DNA of 49,723 nt from Psychromonas sp. B3M02 (GTDB lineage: Bacteria; Pseudomonadota; Gammaproteobacteria; Enterobacterales; Psychromonadaceae), in assembly GCF_003318165.1 (NCBI RefSeq), contig NZ_QOCB01000128.1, positions 1 to 49,723 of the forward strand, written 5' to 3'. The position numbers and the translations under genes were made by a program. The notes under the pieces are model-generated. The model made no database searches. It saw nothing but the letters and a program-made list of their open reading frames with translations, and was not told where the DNA came from. This document shows positions 35,479-44,767 of this stretch, one piece after another (positions within the stretch are counted from its first letter, which is position 1; each line of letters begins with the position of its first letter).

Positions 35479-37614
35479 TTAAGACCTCTTACTTTCTACA
35501 ACTAAGAAACCTGTCCAGCTGTACGATTGATTGTTAAATTCGATGGTTGTTTGACTTGTTTCTGTGGCATCTTTAGCGTTGTTGATCATTACGGTTAACG
35601 CGATATCTTCACCTAACACTTCAATCACAGAGGCTTGTTCATTAAAGCCAATAATATTAATGGTGTGTATCTTTCCGCGTGCATCTAAACTCGCTTCAAC
35701 TGACTCATTAAAGTAACCATGTGTTTCGATAACATTAGCGAATAGGCTATTTTTTGCTTGTCGACGAAGAATTAAGCTAGTTTCACTGCGTAAGTTAAAG
35801 TCAGGATCATTAGCGCCAGTGCGGGTAAAGAATAGAGTATCATCAGCGCTACTTGCACTTAACCAAGTGTAATAGCTGCTGCCTTGTAACCAACTTACTA
35901 AGTTAGTGTTTTGGCCTTTGCCTTCACTGACATTCCAAAGGTGTTGGTAACCGGCATCATCACCCATAGGATTGAGCGTAGAATGTTGTTTATGTTCAAC
36001 ATTAGTGCGGATGATTTGGCCTTGGTATTGCAGTGAATAATCATACTGATGGTCTTTATCACTGCTTAATCGGAATAAATCTAACAACAATGGCTGTGTT
36101 AATTGTTGATGTTCAATTAACACCAATGAACGCTGTTGCTCAACACCTGGGTAAAAGTCTTCAGCAAAGGCACTCATCGCTTGTATTTTTCCTTCACCGA
36201 TAAAGAAGTGCGGAATACCATGTTTGCTATCAGCAAGCTCAACATCAAAGTCATTCTGACAACCCGCATCAACGGAGACTAGGTTGTGGACGATTGTTTG
36301 GCGTGCATAGGATTTGTTTTCATCAAGGTATCGACCACCGAATTTAGGTTCAATGTTCACCCAACGACCAAAGCCATAATCGCGCAATACTTCTTGATCA
36401 TTATTAAAGTAAGTCATACCTAAAGTATCAAAGTGACCATGGCCCATGCCGTGTTGGCCATAGTTCATCACTAATTGGCTGATGTCGCCTTGTGAGTTTT
36501 GCATACGGATAAAGCCTTGTGCGCCTTTATCTCCATCTGGCCCTTCATTTAATTCAACACTTGGTAAGCAAGGCACTTCAACGGATGCTTGTGCTTGGTA
36601 AGCTTGAGATAAAGCAACACCGCAACCACTGATCCAAATTTGCTCTTGGATGTTGGCAATGCCATATAGGTTAGTGTCTTCTGGGTAATGCTTCGCATAT
36701 AAGCTGACGGCAATCACTACGCCTTCATCTTTAATATCCATACTTTTTGATGCATCGTTTAATGATGGGAATACACCATTAGGGTAAGCCGTTGATAATA
36801 AAGATTGGATAGTTTTACCAATCACCTGATTTTTAAAGTTAAAAATATCTAATTCAGGGCGGAAACGTTGTGTTAACTCAGCTAATAAACACAAAGGACG
36901 AATCGCATAACGATGGTAATAAGGTCCTTCAATGTAATAACCTGAAGGTGCAAATAAATTACTTAACTGCGCAAGAAATCCACCTTGGATATCATCGCCC
37001 GCTAAACCATGTAAGGCTAAATCGATATACTTTTCTTGTCCTATGGCTGCACCGCATGCTGCTGTTGCGGCAACCGCCCATACACCGTGATTATGAATAC
37101 GATCAAAATCAAAGTGATACTTGACTGTTGCTACCTCTAACATAGGTTCAAATAACTGTTTCACAATATGCTGACGTTGTGCTTCCGTTAACCAGTGTTT
37201 AATACAGCTATAGCCTAGGCTCGAATATAACAACCAAACATGTTCATTGAGCATTTGGTGGAATAAACGACCCGGTGGGTTGGTATTACGCTGCTCTTGA
37301 AACCCTAGTACTAAGTACTTGTCCGCATATTGCGTTAATAACGCTGCTGCAAACTGTGCATATTTATCTTCACCAGTAATCAGAAATAAACGGCCAGCTT
37401 GTTCAATATATTTATAGTTTTGTTGGTGTTTATTATGCGCATAGCCACCGGCTGGGCTATGCCCAGGTACGTCTATTGGTAAGGTTAGGTATTTATCGGT
37501 ATCTTTGATTAAAGCATCTAAACTACGGCCCATTAGACTGGTTTTTCCTAGCTCCTGCTGAATGGCTTCAACTTCTTGCTGATTCATCAGAACGGCGTTA
37601 ACAGTGGAGAGCAT
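35479..37614 (-). CDS. PL17-family oligoalginate lyase (first of tandem pair)
   Basis: A 711-residue paralogue of the following gene with the same architecture. Motifs are PPGRLFHQMLNE, IHNHG (N175, H176), GPYYHRYAIRP, GHGHFDTLGMTYF and FGGRYLDENKSYARQTIVHN. All positions I take as catalytic are kept, so both copies look active. No signal peptide is seen. GAGGT sits five bases before the ATG at 37614. A candidate operator TTTGTATTAC (minus strand) lies about 45 bp upstream. The two copies may divide work between poly-M and poly-G oligomers, which is an inference. Confidence 0.93.
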   Translation of the reverse strand: MLSTVNAVLMNQQEVEAIQQELGKTSLMGRSLDALIKDTDKYLTLPIDVPGHSPAGGYAHNKHQQNYKYIEQAGRLFLITGEDKYAQFAAALLTQYADKYLVLGFQEQRNTNPPGRLFHQMLNEHVWLLYSSLGYSCIKHWLTEAQRQHIVKQLFEPMLEVATVKYHFDFDRIHNHGVWAVAATAACGAAIGQEKYIDLALHGLAGDDIQGGFLAQLSNLFAPSGYYIEGPYYHRYAIRPLCLLAELTQRFRPELDIFNFKNQVIGKTIQSLLSTAYPNGVFPSLNDASKSMDIKDEGVVIAVSLYAKHYPEDTNLYGIANIQEQIWISGCGVALSQAYQAQASVEVPCLPSVELNEGPDGDKGAQGFIRMQNSQGDISQLVMNYGQHGMGHGHFDTLGMTYFNNDQEVLRDYGFGRWVNIEPKFGGRYLDENKSYARQTIVHNLVSVDAGCQNDFDVELADSKHGIPHFFIGEGKIQAMSAFAEDFYPGVEQQRSLVLIEHQQLTQPLLLDLFRLSSDKDHQYDYSLQYQGQIIRTNVEHKQHSTLNPMGDDAGYQHLWNVSEGKGQNTNLVSWLQGSSYYTWLSASSADDTLFFTRTGANDPDFNLRSETSLILRRQAKNSLFANVIETHGYFNESVEASLDARGKIHTINIIGFNEQASVIEVLGEDIALTVMINNAKDATETSQTTIEFNNQSYSWTGFLVVESKRS

Positions 37615-37894
37615 TATGACCTCGCTACATATAAAGTGGATAAAAATTATTTAATAAAGTAATACAAATAAACCTTAAAATCACTTTAATTTTTTAATTT
37701 TTAAGGATGACCTCTCTATTTTTAGATTTTAAATAACACTAAAAAAGCTAAAGCCTTTTATAATCTCACTGCTTCAACCAGCGATTTACTTTGCTTTTTA
37801 TTCTTTATCTACCATAAGCACCTAGGCGGGTTCGCTGAATATGTTCCAGCTTACTTAATGTTTATATAGAATAATTTTTTGATTGTGATGTCGG

Positions 37895-37916
37895 TGGATG
37901 ATCTAGATCACACATA
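37895..37916 (+). promoter_or_regulatory. CRP-like site upstream of kdgK
   Basis: TGGATGATCTAGATCACACA contains TGATCTAGATCACA, almost the ideal CRP consensus TGTGATCTAGATCACA. If it activates kdgK as a class II site, transcription would begin near 37946. Confidence 0.78.
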
Positions 37917-37923
37917 GTGTCTT

Positions 37924-37936
37924 TTTGTATTACAAA
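37924..37936. promoter_or_regulatory. Palindrome TTTGTATTACAAA, candidate repressor operator
   Basis: This is a perfect 13-bp palindrome centred on 37930, eight bases from the CRP-like site and overlapping the expected -10 region of kdgK. Its left ten bases recur (minus strand, 37668-37659) just upstream of the PL17 operon. The GntR/FadR-type regulator of the locus is the natural candidate to bind it. It may partly reflect a -10 hexamer. Confidence 0.5.
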
Positions 37937-38139
37937 TTGGGTTGTGTGATGTACAATTTTTAACTTATAAATTGTATCAATAAGATGTAAATGCATTGTG
38001 ACCATTTAGTGTGTTGATGCTGCAATTGATCTTAATACCGCGCTTTATACCGAGTGCATCAAGCGACGCTATTCGCTGCAACAGATTGAGATAGTTAAGT
38101 ACAAAGACAATGAATCCATTTTTAGAATAGAGGTAGCAA

Positions 38140-39075
38140 ATGGCTAATTTCAATATCGCTTTGATCGGCGAATGTATGATTGAATTACAGGAAGTAAATG
38201 GCGTTTTACGTAGAAGTTTTGGCGGAGATACTCTAAATACAGCTGTATATTTGTCACGTTTAACATCAGGTAAAGATGTTAATGTTAGTTATGTAACTGC
38301 CTTAGGTGAAGACAATATAAGCCAAGAAATGATCGATGCTTGGAACAAAGAAGGCATTGATGCACAATTTGTACAACGCTCTGCAACCAGACAACCTGGT
38401 TTATATATGGTTGAAACCGATGAAACAGGTGAGCGTAGTTTTTTATATTGGCGTGATGCTGCCGCTGCTAAATTTTGGCTCGAAACAGCAAGTGATGAAT
38501 ATATTGAATCGTTATTAAAACAAGATGTTATTTACCTTTCAGGCATTAGTTTAGCGATATTACCACCTGCTAGCCGTGAAAAGCTTTATGATCTATTAGC
38601 TCGTTATAAAGCAGCAGGTGGTAAAGTTTATTTCGATAATAACTATCGTCCGAAGTTGTGGGATTCTGCTGAACAGGCTGCTGAAGGATTTAAACGTATC
38701 CTAGCTGTTACGCATACGGGGTTATTAACATTTGATGACGAACAAGCTTTATTTGGTGATACAGACGTTGAGCAATGTATTGAGCGTACCCGTGCATTAG
38801 GCGTGCAAGAAATTGTTATCAAACAAGGTGGCAGTGAATGTTTGATCATTACTGCTGATGATTCAATTAGTGTTGCTGCACAAAAAATAGCACCTGAAAA
38901 GGTTATCGATACCACAGCTGCGGGTGATTCATTTGCTGCTGGTTATTTATCAAAACGAACTTTAGGTGGAACAACAGTGGCTTCTGCTGAAAAAGCACAC
39001 CAAGTAGCAAGTACTGTGATACAGCATAAAGGTGCAATTATTGATATGGAATATATTGCCCCATTTGTAGATTAA
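38140..39075 (+). CDS. kdgK: 2-keto-3-deoxygluconate kinase
   Basis: PfkB-family sugar kinase of 311 residues, phosphorylating KDG to KDPG with ATP. The N-terminal IALIGECMIELQE and RRSFGGDTLNTAVYLSRL bind sugar; the C-terminal signature DTTAAGDSFAAGYLS (about 257-271) carries the catalytic Asp and anion hole. It lies 24 bp upstream of eda in one operon. In alginate catabolism it receives KDG formed by reduction of DEH; the reductase gene is not in this window. Confidence 0.95.
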   Translation: MANFNIALIGECMIELQEVNGVLRRSFGGDTLNTAVYLSRLTSGKDVNVSYVTALGEDNISQEMIDAWNKEGIDAQFVQRSATRQPGLYMVETDETGERSFLYWRDAAAAKFWLETASDEYIESLLKQDVIYLSGISLAILPPASREKLYDLLARYKAAGGKVYFDNNYRPKLWDSAEQAAEGFKRILAVTHTGLLTFDDEQALFGDTDVEQCIERTRALGVQEIVIKQGGSECLIITADDSISVAAQKIAPEKVIDTTAAGDSFAAGYLSKRTLGGTTVASAEKAHQVASTVIQHKGAIIDMEYIAPFVD

Positions 39076-39099
39076 TCATTCATATTTAGGATAGTAGAA

Positions 39100-39723
39100 A
39101 TGACAACATTAAATGAAAAGTTACAATCACTGAAAGTGATCCCTGTTATTGCCATTAAAGATGCTAATGATGCTGTACCACTGGGTAAAGTATTAGTTGA
39201 AAATGGCATGCCTTGTGCGGAAATTACATTCCGTACTCCAGCAGCTGCACAATCAATTAAAAATTTACGTGAAGCATTTCCTGAAATGTTAATTGGTGCT
39301 GGCACAGTACTAAACAGTGAAACTGTTGATTTAGCCATTGATGCGGGTGTTGATTTTATCGTTAGTCCTGGCTTTAACCCAACAACCGTTAAATACTGTC
39401 AACAACGTAATATGCCAATTATTCCTGGTGTGAACAATCCATCGTTAGTTGAGCAAGCAATGGAAATGGGATTAACTACCCTTAAATTTTTCCCTGCTGG
39501 ACCATCGGGTGGCGTTGCAATGTTAAAGTCACTAACGGCTGTTTATCCAGTTAGCTTTATGCCAACTGGCGGTGTTTCACCTGCTAATATTAATGATTAC
39601 TTAAATATTAATGCAGTATTAGCCTGTGGTGGTACGTGGATGGTACCTGCTGATCTGATTGATAACCGTGAATGGGATAAGATTGGTGAATTAGTGAAAG
39701 AAGCCGTTGCTGCACTAAACTAA
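39100..39723 (+). CDS. eda: KDPG/KHG aldolase
   Basis: A class I aldolase of 207 residues cleaving 2-keto-3-deoxy-6-phosphogluconate to pyruvate and glyceraldehyde-3-phosphate. The Schiff-base lysine is K129 in TTLKFFPAG. The catalytic Glu is in PCAEITFRTPAA, and GAGTVLN and MPTGGVSPAN form the phosphate site. It completes the alginate route begun by the PL17 lyases and KdgK, and could also serve an Entner-Doudoroff pathway. Confidence 0.97.
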   Translation: MTTLNEKLQSLKVIPVIAIKDANDAVPLGKVLVENGMPCAEITFRTPAAAQSIKNLREAFPEMLIGAGTVLNSETVDLAIDAGVDFIVSPGFNPTTVKYCQQRNMPIIPGVNNPSLVEQAMEMGLTTLKFFPAGPSGGVAMLKSLTAVYPVSFMPTGGVSPANINDYLNINAVLACGGTWMVPADLIDNREWDKIGELVKEAVAALN

Positions 39724-39751
39724 TTACAGTCATCGCATCTAGTTAAGCTAT

Positions 39752-39787
39752 AAAAAACCTCAATAAGCGCAGCTCATGAGGTTTTTT
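39752..39787. terminator. Bidirectional terminator between eda and metJ
   Basis: AAAAAACCTCA and TGAGGTTTTTT form an 11-bp stem around a 14-nt loop, T-runs on both strands, between convergent genes. Confidence 0.88.
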
Positions 39788-39798
39788 ATTTGATACGT

Positions 39799-40086
39799 TT
39801 ATTTAGCTGACTTGCTTAAGGTCTCTGAAATATTGACGTTTTGACTTTTATCTAGCTCATCATCTTCAGGTAAAGGTTGACCAGTATAAGCATGTAAAAA
39901 AGCTTCGCATAACAGTTCACTGTTAGTTGCATGGCGTAAGTTATTCACCTGACGACGAGTACGTTCGTCTGTCAATATCTTCAATACCTTCGTAGGTATA
40001 GACACAGTCACTTTTTTTACCTGCTCACTTTTTTTCCCGTGTTCGGCATAAGGGCTGATATATTCACCGTTCCATTGTGTTGACAT
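39799..40086 (-). CDS. metJ: Methionine regulon repressor MetJ (shortened C-terminus)
   Basis: Ribbon-helix-helix repressor of 95 residues that uses S-adenosylmethionine as corepressor. [20 protein letters not shown], the DNA-contacting strand [13 protein letters not shown], and [20 protein letters not shown] are almost identical to E. coli. After [12 protein letters not shown] the sequence diverges and stops ten residues short of the usual 105, lacking the conserved DEIPEAAKEIM...WEY tail. The gene stands alone, without metB/metL beside it. An upstream AGAAGTCT at about 40155 is one base from a met box, but no tandem copy is clear. Confidence 0.93.
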   Translation of the reverse strand: MSTQWNGEYISPYAEHGKKSEQVKKVTVSIPTKVLKILTDERTRRQVNNLRHATNSELLCEAFLHAYTGQPLPEDDELDKSQNVNISETLSKSAK

Positions 40087-40213
40087 AGTAATAACCTTTT
40101 AAAAAATATGCTTTATTTTACCTCGATAAATTAAACATGGCAATCTATACGTACAGAGGGCTAGAAGTCTATAATTTAAAAGAGAATAGAAACAAAGGAG
40201 AATAGGGGAAGGC

Positions 40214-42757
40214 TTAAGATTTTTCTTTAACAGGGCTAAGTGCCGAGATTAAATCCTGTGCAGAAGCAACTAATTTACTGCTTTTAAAAGGGTTTAGTGA
40301 CAATGTTTTATCTTCATTGAGGGTAATATCATAAAATTGTGGCAGATTAAAATTAACCTGTTCAGTGTCGGCATTAGGTAAATGATTATTAGAAGTATAA
40401 AAACGGTTTACGTTTTGTACAAACTCATTTTTTGAGCCAGCAAAGTTTAAGAATGTTTCGACATCATTTTCTGCATTAGCAATATAAACATTAAAACCAT
40501 TATGGTAATTCTCAAAAAAGAATTGAATCAAACCTTCACTAATGTGGGATTCAATCACATCGGCGGTTTGATCGTAATGCGTGGTTTTTAAATTCAATGA
40601 ACTTGTGGATAACTTCTTATTCGAGATATGGCTATAAATATCCACCGCACTTTCTAAATGTTGCAGTGATACACCTTTACGCTCAAAGTAAAAACCAAAT
40701 TTTCTGCCACCCGTCCACAATGTTTGTACCGAACGAGTATGTACGGTATGTAAACGTAATTGAATGAATTCATTAAGTTTACTACCAAAGGCTTTACAGA
40801 TTTGCTCACTAAAATGACGGCTATAACAGAAAAGGTCTATTTGTTGAGGGGGGGATGCATCTTGATGCATTTTCGACAAAATAGTATTAAGTGCTTCAAC
40901 CACTGAGAATTGACTATTAAAGTGCAAAGTACGTACTTCATTCCATGAATTTCGGTAAATAAAGTCGATACTACCAATCAAACTCTCTTTATGTTCACCA
41001 TAAGCCATTACGTTGTCGACTTGGTTTAATTCACTCTCTTCTGTATCTTGCCAATGACGTGTTGGATCTTTTTCAACATTTAAGAAAATAGATAAATGTT
41101 TAATTGCACAGGGTTCACTGAGTGCTTTATCACTGGCTTTAGGTACATAGATAGGGAAAACCGCATACAAGTCTCTGGCAAATTGATTAAGATTTTTATC
41201 AACGAGGTCAGAGCCTTGATTATATAAATGTAGAGTCGTGTCTTCATCATACAGTCCATTCACATAACTCCAAGCAACCAGCTTAGATAAATAAGGTGAA
41301 TAACCTAGATTAGGTGTTGATGCTAATTCAAATGGATCCAGCGTACTATTAAATAAATACCAACCGGCTTTATTTTTGCGATGTTCTGGAATTTGGATCA
41401 GGCTAAGGTCATGCTCAATTAGATTCGGTGAGATATTAGGGTTAATAATATCCACTTTACCTGGCAGTGTTTCATGAGCAGCATAGAGCTTACGCGATAA
41501 TATACCAATATCTTCGGCACTGATCGATTCACTAATATCATTGACTCGAGCAAATTTTATTAAGTTGCTGTAACTTAACATTAATGCATCAAGTAAAAGA
41601 TGATTAGCTTGTTTTACTTCGCTTATTTTCCAGTTATTACGATTATCTAAATCAACAATTTGGCTAGCAGTCCAACCCCATTGTTTCACAAGTTTTTTTA
41701 AAATAGTACGGCGCCAAGCATGACTTTCATTGTAAGAGGGTTTAGATAACATCTCTTCAGTTTTAAAGTAGAAACAAACACGCACTAACTCTAAACGCTG
41801 TAAATCATTAATACTGATTAAGTAATGACTTACTTTTTCTAACATTAAACAATAGGGATCAAGGTGTTCATCATAACAATCTTGTTCTTGGAAACTTTTT
41901 TTGTAGGAAGTCGAGATCAGCTCTGTATTGGGGTATTCCCAAGAGTAAGCTTCCATTAATATGGTTTTTAAGGTGGCTTTATACGGGTTATCAATCCCTT
42001 TATATAGCTGCCATAAGGTTGCACCAAATAATTCTTCAGCTGGTACACGGTGTAAACCACCTAGGTCTAACCAATCATCTGGATTGATTTTTCCAGTGTC
42101 ATAAAGATTTTTCACATAATTATCATAATCATGCTCATGTTCATGCGGAATTTGTCGCCATAGAATTCGACGGCCAGCAACACGCAATGAAGTACGATAA
42201 AACTCATCTAATAACAGCATATGCTGCGAGCTACCACAGGACTCATTACTTAATGATGCTTTATTTTTAACTCTGAACTTATTATCAGGAATAAGGAAGA
42301 AGTTAAGTTCTACGCCTAAACTTTCTGCCCAATAAGTAATTTCCCAAGATTTTTCATTAAGTAATGATACTCGGTCTGCACCCAAGGTATGTGAATAACA
42401 GATCCAAATATCAAAATCACTTTCAGAGCATTGCCCAATAGAGGAAGTACTGCCCATTGCATATAGGCCAATAATTTCGTTTTTTTCTACAGGTGGCTCA
42501 GGGACAACGGAAAAAAGTTGCTTGGCAAGCGTTTGATGTTCTTGGGTTGGATTGAATTGGCTAATGCCCGTTGGTACATCACCTTCAACATATCCCGGAA
42601 GGCTAGGGGAGTGATAATGAAATAGGAAAGGACAAATTTGAAATACGTTGGCTTCGTCTTGTTTCATTAATGCGAGAGCAGATCTAACACGCAAACGAGA
42701 AAACTCATCTGATTTATCGCGTAATTGAATGATTTCTTGGCTCAAGCTGTGTTCCAT
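40214..42757 (-). CDS. cyaA: Class I adenylate cyclase
   Basis: Cytoplasmic enzyme of 847 residues making cAMP, the cofactor of CRP. The N-terminal catalytic domain has LPGYVEGDVPTGI and the nucleotidyltransferase motif MGSTSSIGQCSESDFDIW (catalytic D114 and D116). The C-terminal half is the regulatory region controlled by EIIA-Glc in enterobacteria. Length matches E. coli (848). It is not next to the cyaY remnant or hemC here. Three CRP-like sites elsewhere in the window (mtl, kdgK) are plausible targets of the cAMP it makes. Confidence 0.97.
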   Translation of the reverse strand: MEHSLSQEIIQLRDKSDEFSRLRVRSALALMKQDEANVFQICPFLFHYHSPSLPGYVEGDVPTGISQFNPTQEHQTLAKQLFSVVPEPPVEKNEIIGLYAMGSTSSIGQCSESDFDIWICYSHTLGADRVSLLNEKSWEITYWAESLGVELNFFLIPDNKFRVKNKASLSNESCGSSQHMLLLDEFYRTSLRVAGRRILWRQIPHEHEHDYDNYVKNLYDTGKINPDDWLDLGGLHRVPAEELFGATLWQLYKGIDNPYKATLKTILMEAYSWEYPNTELISTSYKKSFQEQDCYDEHLDPYCLMLEKVSHYLISINDLQRLELVRVCFYFKTEEMLSKPSYNESHAWRRTILKKLVKQWGWTASQIVDLDNRNNWKISEVKQANHLLLDALMLSYSNLIKFARVNDISESISAEDIGILSRKLYAAHETLPGKVDIINPNISPNLIEHDLSLIQIPEHRKNKAGWYLFNSTLDPFELASTPNLGYSPYLSKLVAWSYVNGLYDEDTTLHLYNQGSDLVDKNLNQFARDLYAVFPIYVPKASDKALSEPCAIKHLSIFLNVEKDPTRHWQDTEESELNQVDNVMAYGEHKESLIGSIDFIYRNSWNEVRTLHFNSQFSVVEALNTILSKMHQDASPPQQIDLFCYSRHFSEQICKAFGSKLNEFIQLRLHTVHTRSVQTLWTGGRKFGFYFERKGVSLQHLESAVDIYSHISNKKLSTSSLNLKTTHYDQTADVIESHISEGLIQFFFENYHNGFNVYIANAENDVETFLNFAGSKNEFVQNVNRFYTSNNHLPNADTEQVNFNLPQFYDITLNEDKTLSLNPFKSSKLVASAQDLISALSPVKEKS

Positions 42758-42863
42758 TAGTACAGGTATTAGTGTTAATTCAACCTTATAAAAAGTGTGA
42801 GCATCATAGCATTAATTCTGGTTGTTGGTAAATATAGTGTGAAATGAGTTGATTTTGGGAGGG

Positions 42864-42892
42864 ACTAGCCCTCAGCATAACTGAGGGCTAGT
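42864..42892. terminator. Strong hairpin downstream of ygfZ
   Basis: ACTAGCCCTCAG (42864-42875) and CTGAGGGCTAGT (42881-42892) form a perfect 12-bp stem with a 5-nt loop, just after the ygfZ stop. The minus strand lacks a good T-run, so efficiency is uncertain. Confidence 0.7.
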
Positions 42893-42896
42893 TAAC

Positions 42897-43874
42897 TTAA
42901 TCTTCGGTTATTTGGTAAGGTAAAGGAGCGCAATACAGTGTTGAACCCTCAAGTTCTTTTACTTGGAAAATATCATCAGTATTTGTATCTTTTGGTAATA
43001 CCGCGAGTACCTCAATGTGCCCATCGCCATATTGACTAGCAGACACGATAGTACCTACTCTTTTCCAGTTATTATTTAATAATACTTCCACTGTTTGCCC
43101 CGCTTTAGGACAATCCGCTGAACGACCTGTTAGAATAAACATGGCACGCTTGTTTGCGCCTCGGTACTTGGCGCGCGCTACGGTTTCTTGCCCAATGTAA
43201 CAACCTTTAGTAAAGCTAATACCATCTAATGCCTGTAGATTTAGCATTTGAGGAATAAACTGCGCGGTTGTTTCCGCAGTTAAAAAGCCAACACCTGCAG
43301 CAATATTCATTGCATTCCATAAGCTGTCGTCAAAGACTTGTGCTTTGTCTTCTAAATCTACTAACAATGCTTCTGCTACAGCATTCTTCATGACCGCAAG
43401 GTAACGCAATGAAGGGTAAGGTTGTTTGATTAATACTGTGCCAGTGTCTAATAATCGGCTAGTATCATGAGTTGCTGCTGTATCCACCTCTTCTGCAATA
43501 TATTCTGCTGATTTGTGACCCGCTAAGCCTAATATCTTATATTCAGTCTCTTTTTCAATAGTGACTTTAGAGAATGCGGCATACTTTTTAAGTTCAGGTA
43601 GTTGCACCTCTGACACAGAGCTAGGTTGGGTTAATAGAATACGGTCAGCTAATATAATCACTCGGGCAATGGTCCATGCTTTACCTTGAGGGTTACAGTG
43701 TGCCGCTAATGTTTGCTCACCCGGTACTAATTGCGTTAAATCACAAGTTAGTTGTCCTTGTAAAAAAGTAACACGGTCTTCACCTGTAATGCTGATCAAG
43801 TCCCAGCTATCGAGTGGACAGAGAACAAGATCGGGTAATTGGCTAATATTCTCAAGTTGGCTAAGTGTTAGCAT
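42897..43874 (-). CDS. ygfZ: Folate-binding tRNA-modifying protein YgfZ
   Basis: A 325-residue GcvT-like protein that supports Fe-S enzymes such as MiaB. The defining motif KGCYIGQE is in FTKGCYIGQETVARAKYRG. The N-terminal ITGEDRVTFLQGQLTCDL and AHCNPQGKAWTIARV are shared with the aminomethyltransferase fold. I chose the ATG at 43874, six bases after GAGG, over the in-frame ATG at 43886. It is divergent from sdhE, as in E. coli. Confidence 0.95.
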   Translation of the reverse strand: MLTLSQLENISQLPDLVLCPLDSWDLISITGEDRVTFLQGQLTCDLTQLVPGEQTLAAHCNPQGKAWTIARVIILADRILLTQPSSVSEVQLPELKKYAAFSKVTIEKETEYKILGLAGHKSAEYIAEEVDTAATHDTSRLLDTGTVLIKQPYPSLRYLAVMKNAVAEALLVDLEDKAQVFDDSLWNAMNIAAGVGFLTAETTAQFIPQMLNLQALDGISFTKGCYIGQETVARAKYRGANKRAMFILTGRSADCPKAGQTVEVLLNNNWKRVGTIVSASQYGDGHIEVLAVLPKDTNTDDIFQVKELEGSTLYCAPLPYQITED

Positions 43875-44097
43875 GGTTGGCCTCATTTATGGACGAATGT
43901 GTTTTTTTACAATGTTATCGCCAATCGTCTATTTTACAACTGCTAAATGATGGTATTGATGTCGTACACGCTATATTTCTTAGAATAAATAACTGACTAA
44001 TATAGGTGCTTATAATAAGCTACTGGTTTGTTTCAACGTTTATACGTATAAGTTGATAAGCAACTTAACGTTTTCATTTAAAAAGGAAGGTTTAGTC

Positions 44098-44349
44098 ATG
44101 CCAAAAGAGGTTCCTCTTTCTCGTTTAATATGGGCTTGTCGTCGTGGTATGTTAGAGCTCGATGTTTTGCTTATGCCATTTGCAAAAGAAGAATACAGTG
44201 ATTTAAGCGAACAACATAAGCTGTACTTCCAACGTTTATTAACCTGTGAAGATCCCGAGTTATTTGCGTGGTTTATGGGCCATGAGAAATGTCCAGATCC
44301 ACAGTTGGCTGAAATTGTCGATGTCATCCTTAAGCGCGTTAAAATATAA
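44098..44349 (+). CDS. sdhE: FAD assembly factor SdhE
   Basis: A small protein of 83 residues that promotes covalent flavinylation of succinate dehydrogenase SdhA. The key RGxxE motif is in IWACRRGMLELDVLL; the C-terminal part has DPELFAWFMGHEKCPDPQL. The start is the ATG at 44098 after AAGGAAGG; a longer frame exists upstream without a ribosome site. ygfX overlaps its end. Confidence 0.96.
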   Translation: MPKEVPLSRLIWACRRGMLELDVLLMPFAKEEYSDLSEQHKLYFQRLLTCEDPELFAWFMGHEKCPDPQLAEIVDVILKRVKI

Positions 44350-44767
44350 GATAAGCACCGATCCTTCTGTTATCGCCAAAGCCTTGGCGATAACTTTACT
44401 GCTGCTCAGTGCTATTATACTTTACTTATTATGGGGAGTTGGTTGGTTTAGTGCTCTGTTATTAATCATATATATTCTTGTCTCTGCCTATTTTGTTTGT
44501 TCTTCGGTACAACTGCCTTTCAGCTGTCTTTTATCCGATGCTGGTCATATTGAAATAAGCGAACCGAAACAGCTGATAGGGGTGATCGATAGGCGCTCTT
44601 TTTATAATGCTTGGGTGATGTTTTTATGTGTAGAGCAAGTGGATGCATTATTGGTAGAAGTAAAACACGATAATCCTAGAAAGTGGTTTATCGTGTTTTA
44701 TGACAGTGTAACGGAACAAGAGTATCGATTACTGGCACGTTTGATTAATACAGCATACGCAGGTTAA
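44321..44767 (+). CDS. ygfX: YgfX/CptA-family membrane protein
   Basis: Inner-membrane protein of about 148 residues overlapping sdhE by 29 bp. Two closely spaced hydrophobic helices ([23 protein letters not shown] and [15 protein letters not shown]), split here by GWFS, are followed by a small cytoplasmic beta domain ([41 protein letters not shown]). Context sdhE-ygfX identifies it, because sequence conservation in this family is low. The start at 44321 is the best ATG but lacks a clear ribosome site. Its stop overlaps the convergent nadB by 4 bp. Confidence 0.8.
   Translation: MSSLSALKYKISTDPSVIAKALAITLLLLSAIILYLLWGVGWFSALLLIIYILVSAYFVCSSVQLPFSCLLSDAGHIEISEPKQLIGVIDRRSFYNAWVMFLCVEQVDALLVEVKHDNPRKWFIVFYDSVTEQEYRLLARLINTAYAG

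Larger units (their letters stand above)
37615..38139. promoter_or_regulatory. Divergent regulatory region of PL17 operon and kdgK-eda
   Basis: This is a 525-bp gap without a gene, AT-rich on the PL17 side. It contains TTTGTATTAC on the minus strand (37668-37659), a CRP-like site (37895-37916), the perfect palindrome TTTGTATTACAAA (37924-37936) and an 8-bp inverted repeat TACAATTT/AAATTGTA (37952-37976). The kdgK ribosome site AGAGGT lies at its right end. The stretch 37980-38130 shows nothing else I can identify. Confidence 0.7.

Noticed and set aside
40140-40170. Tandem met boxes upstream of metJ
   Set aside because: One AGAAGTCT is visible but adjacent octamers do not match, and single boxes are not sufficient for MetJ.
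42770-42830. CRP site in the cyaA promoter
   Set aside because: GTGTGAGCATCATAGC matches only the left half-site.
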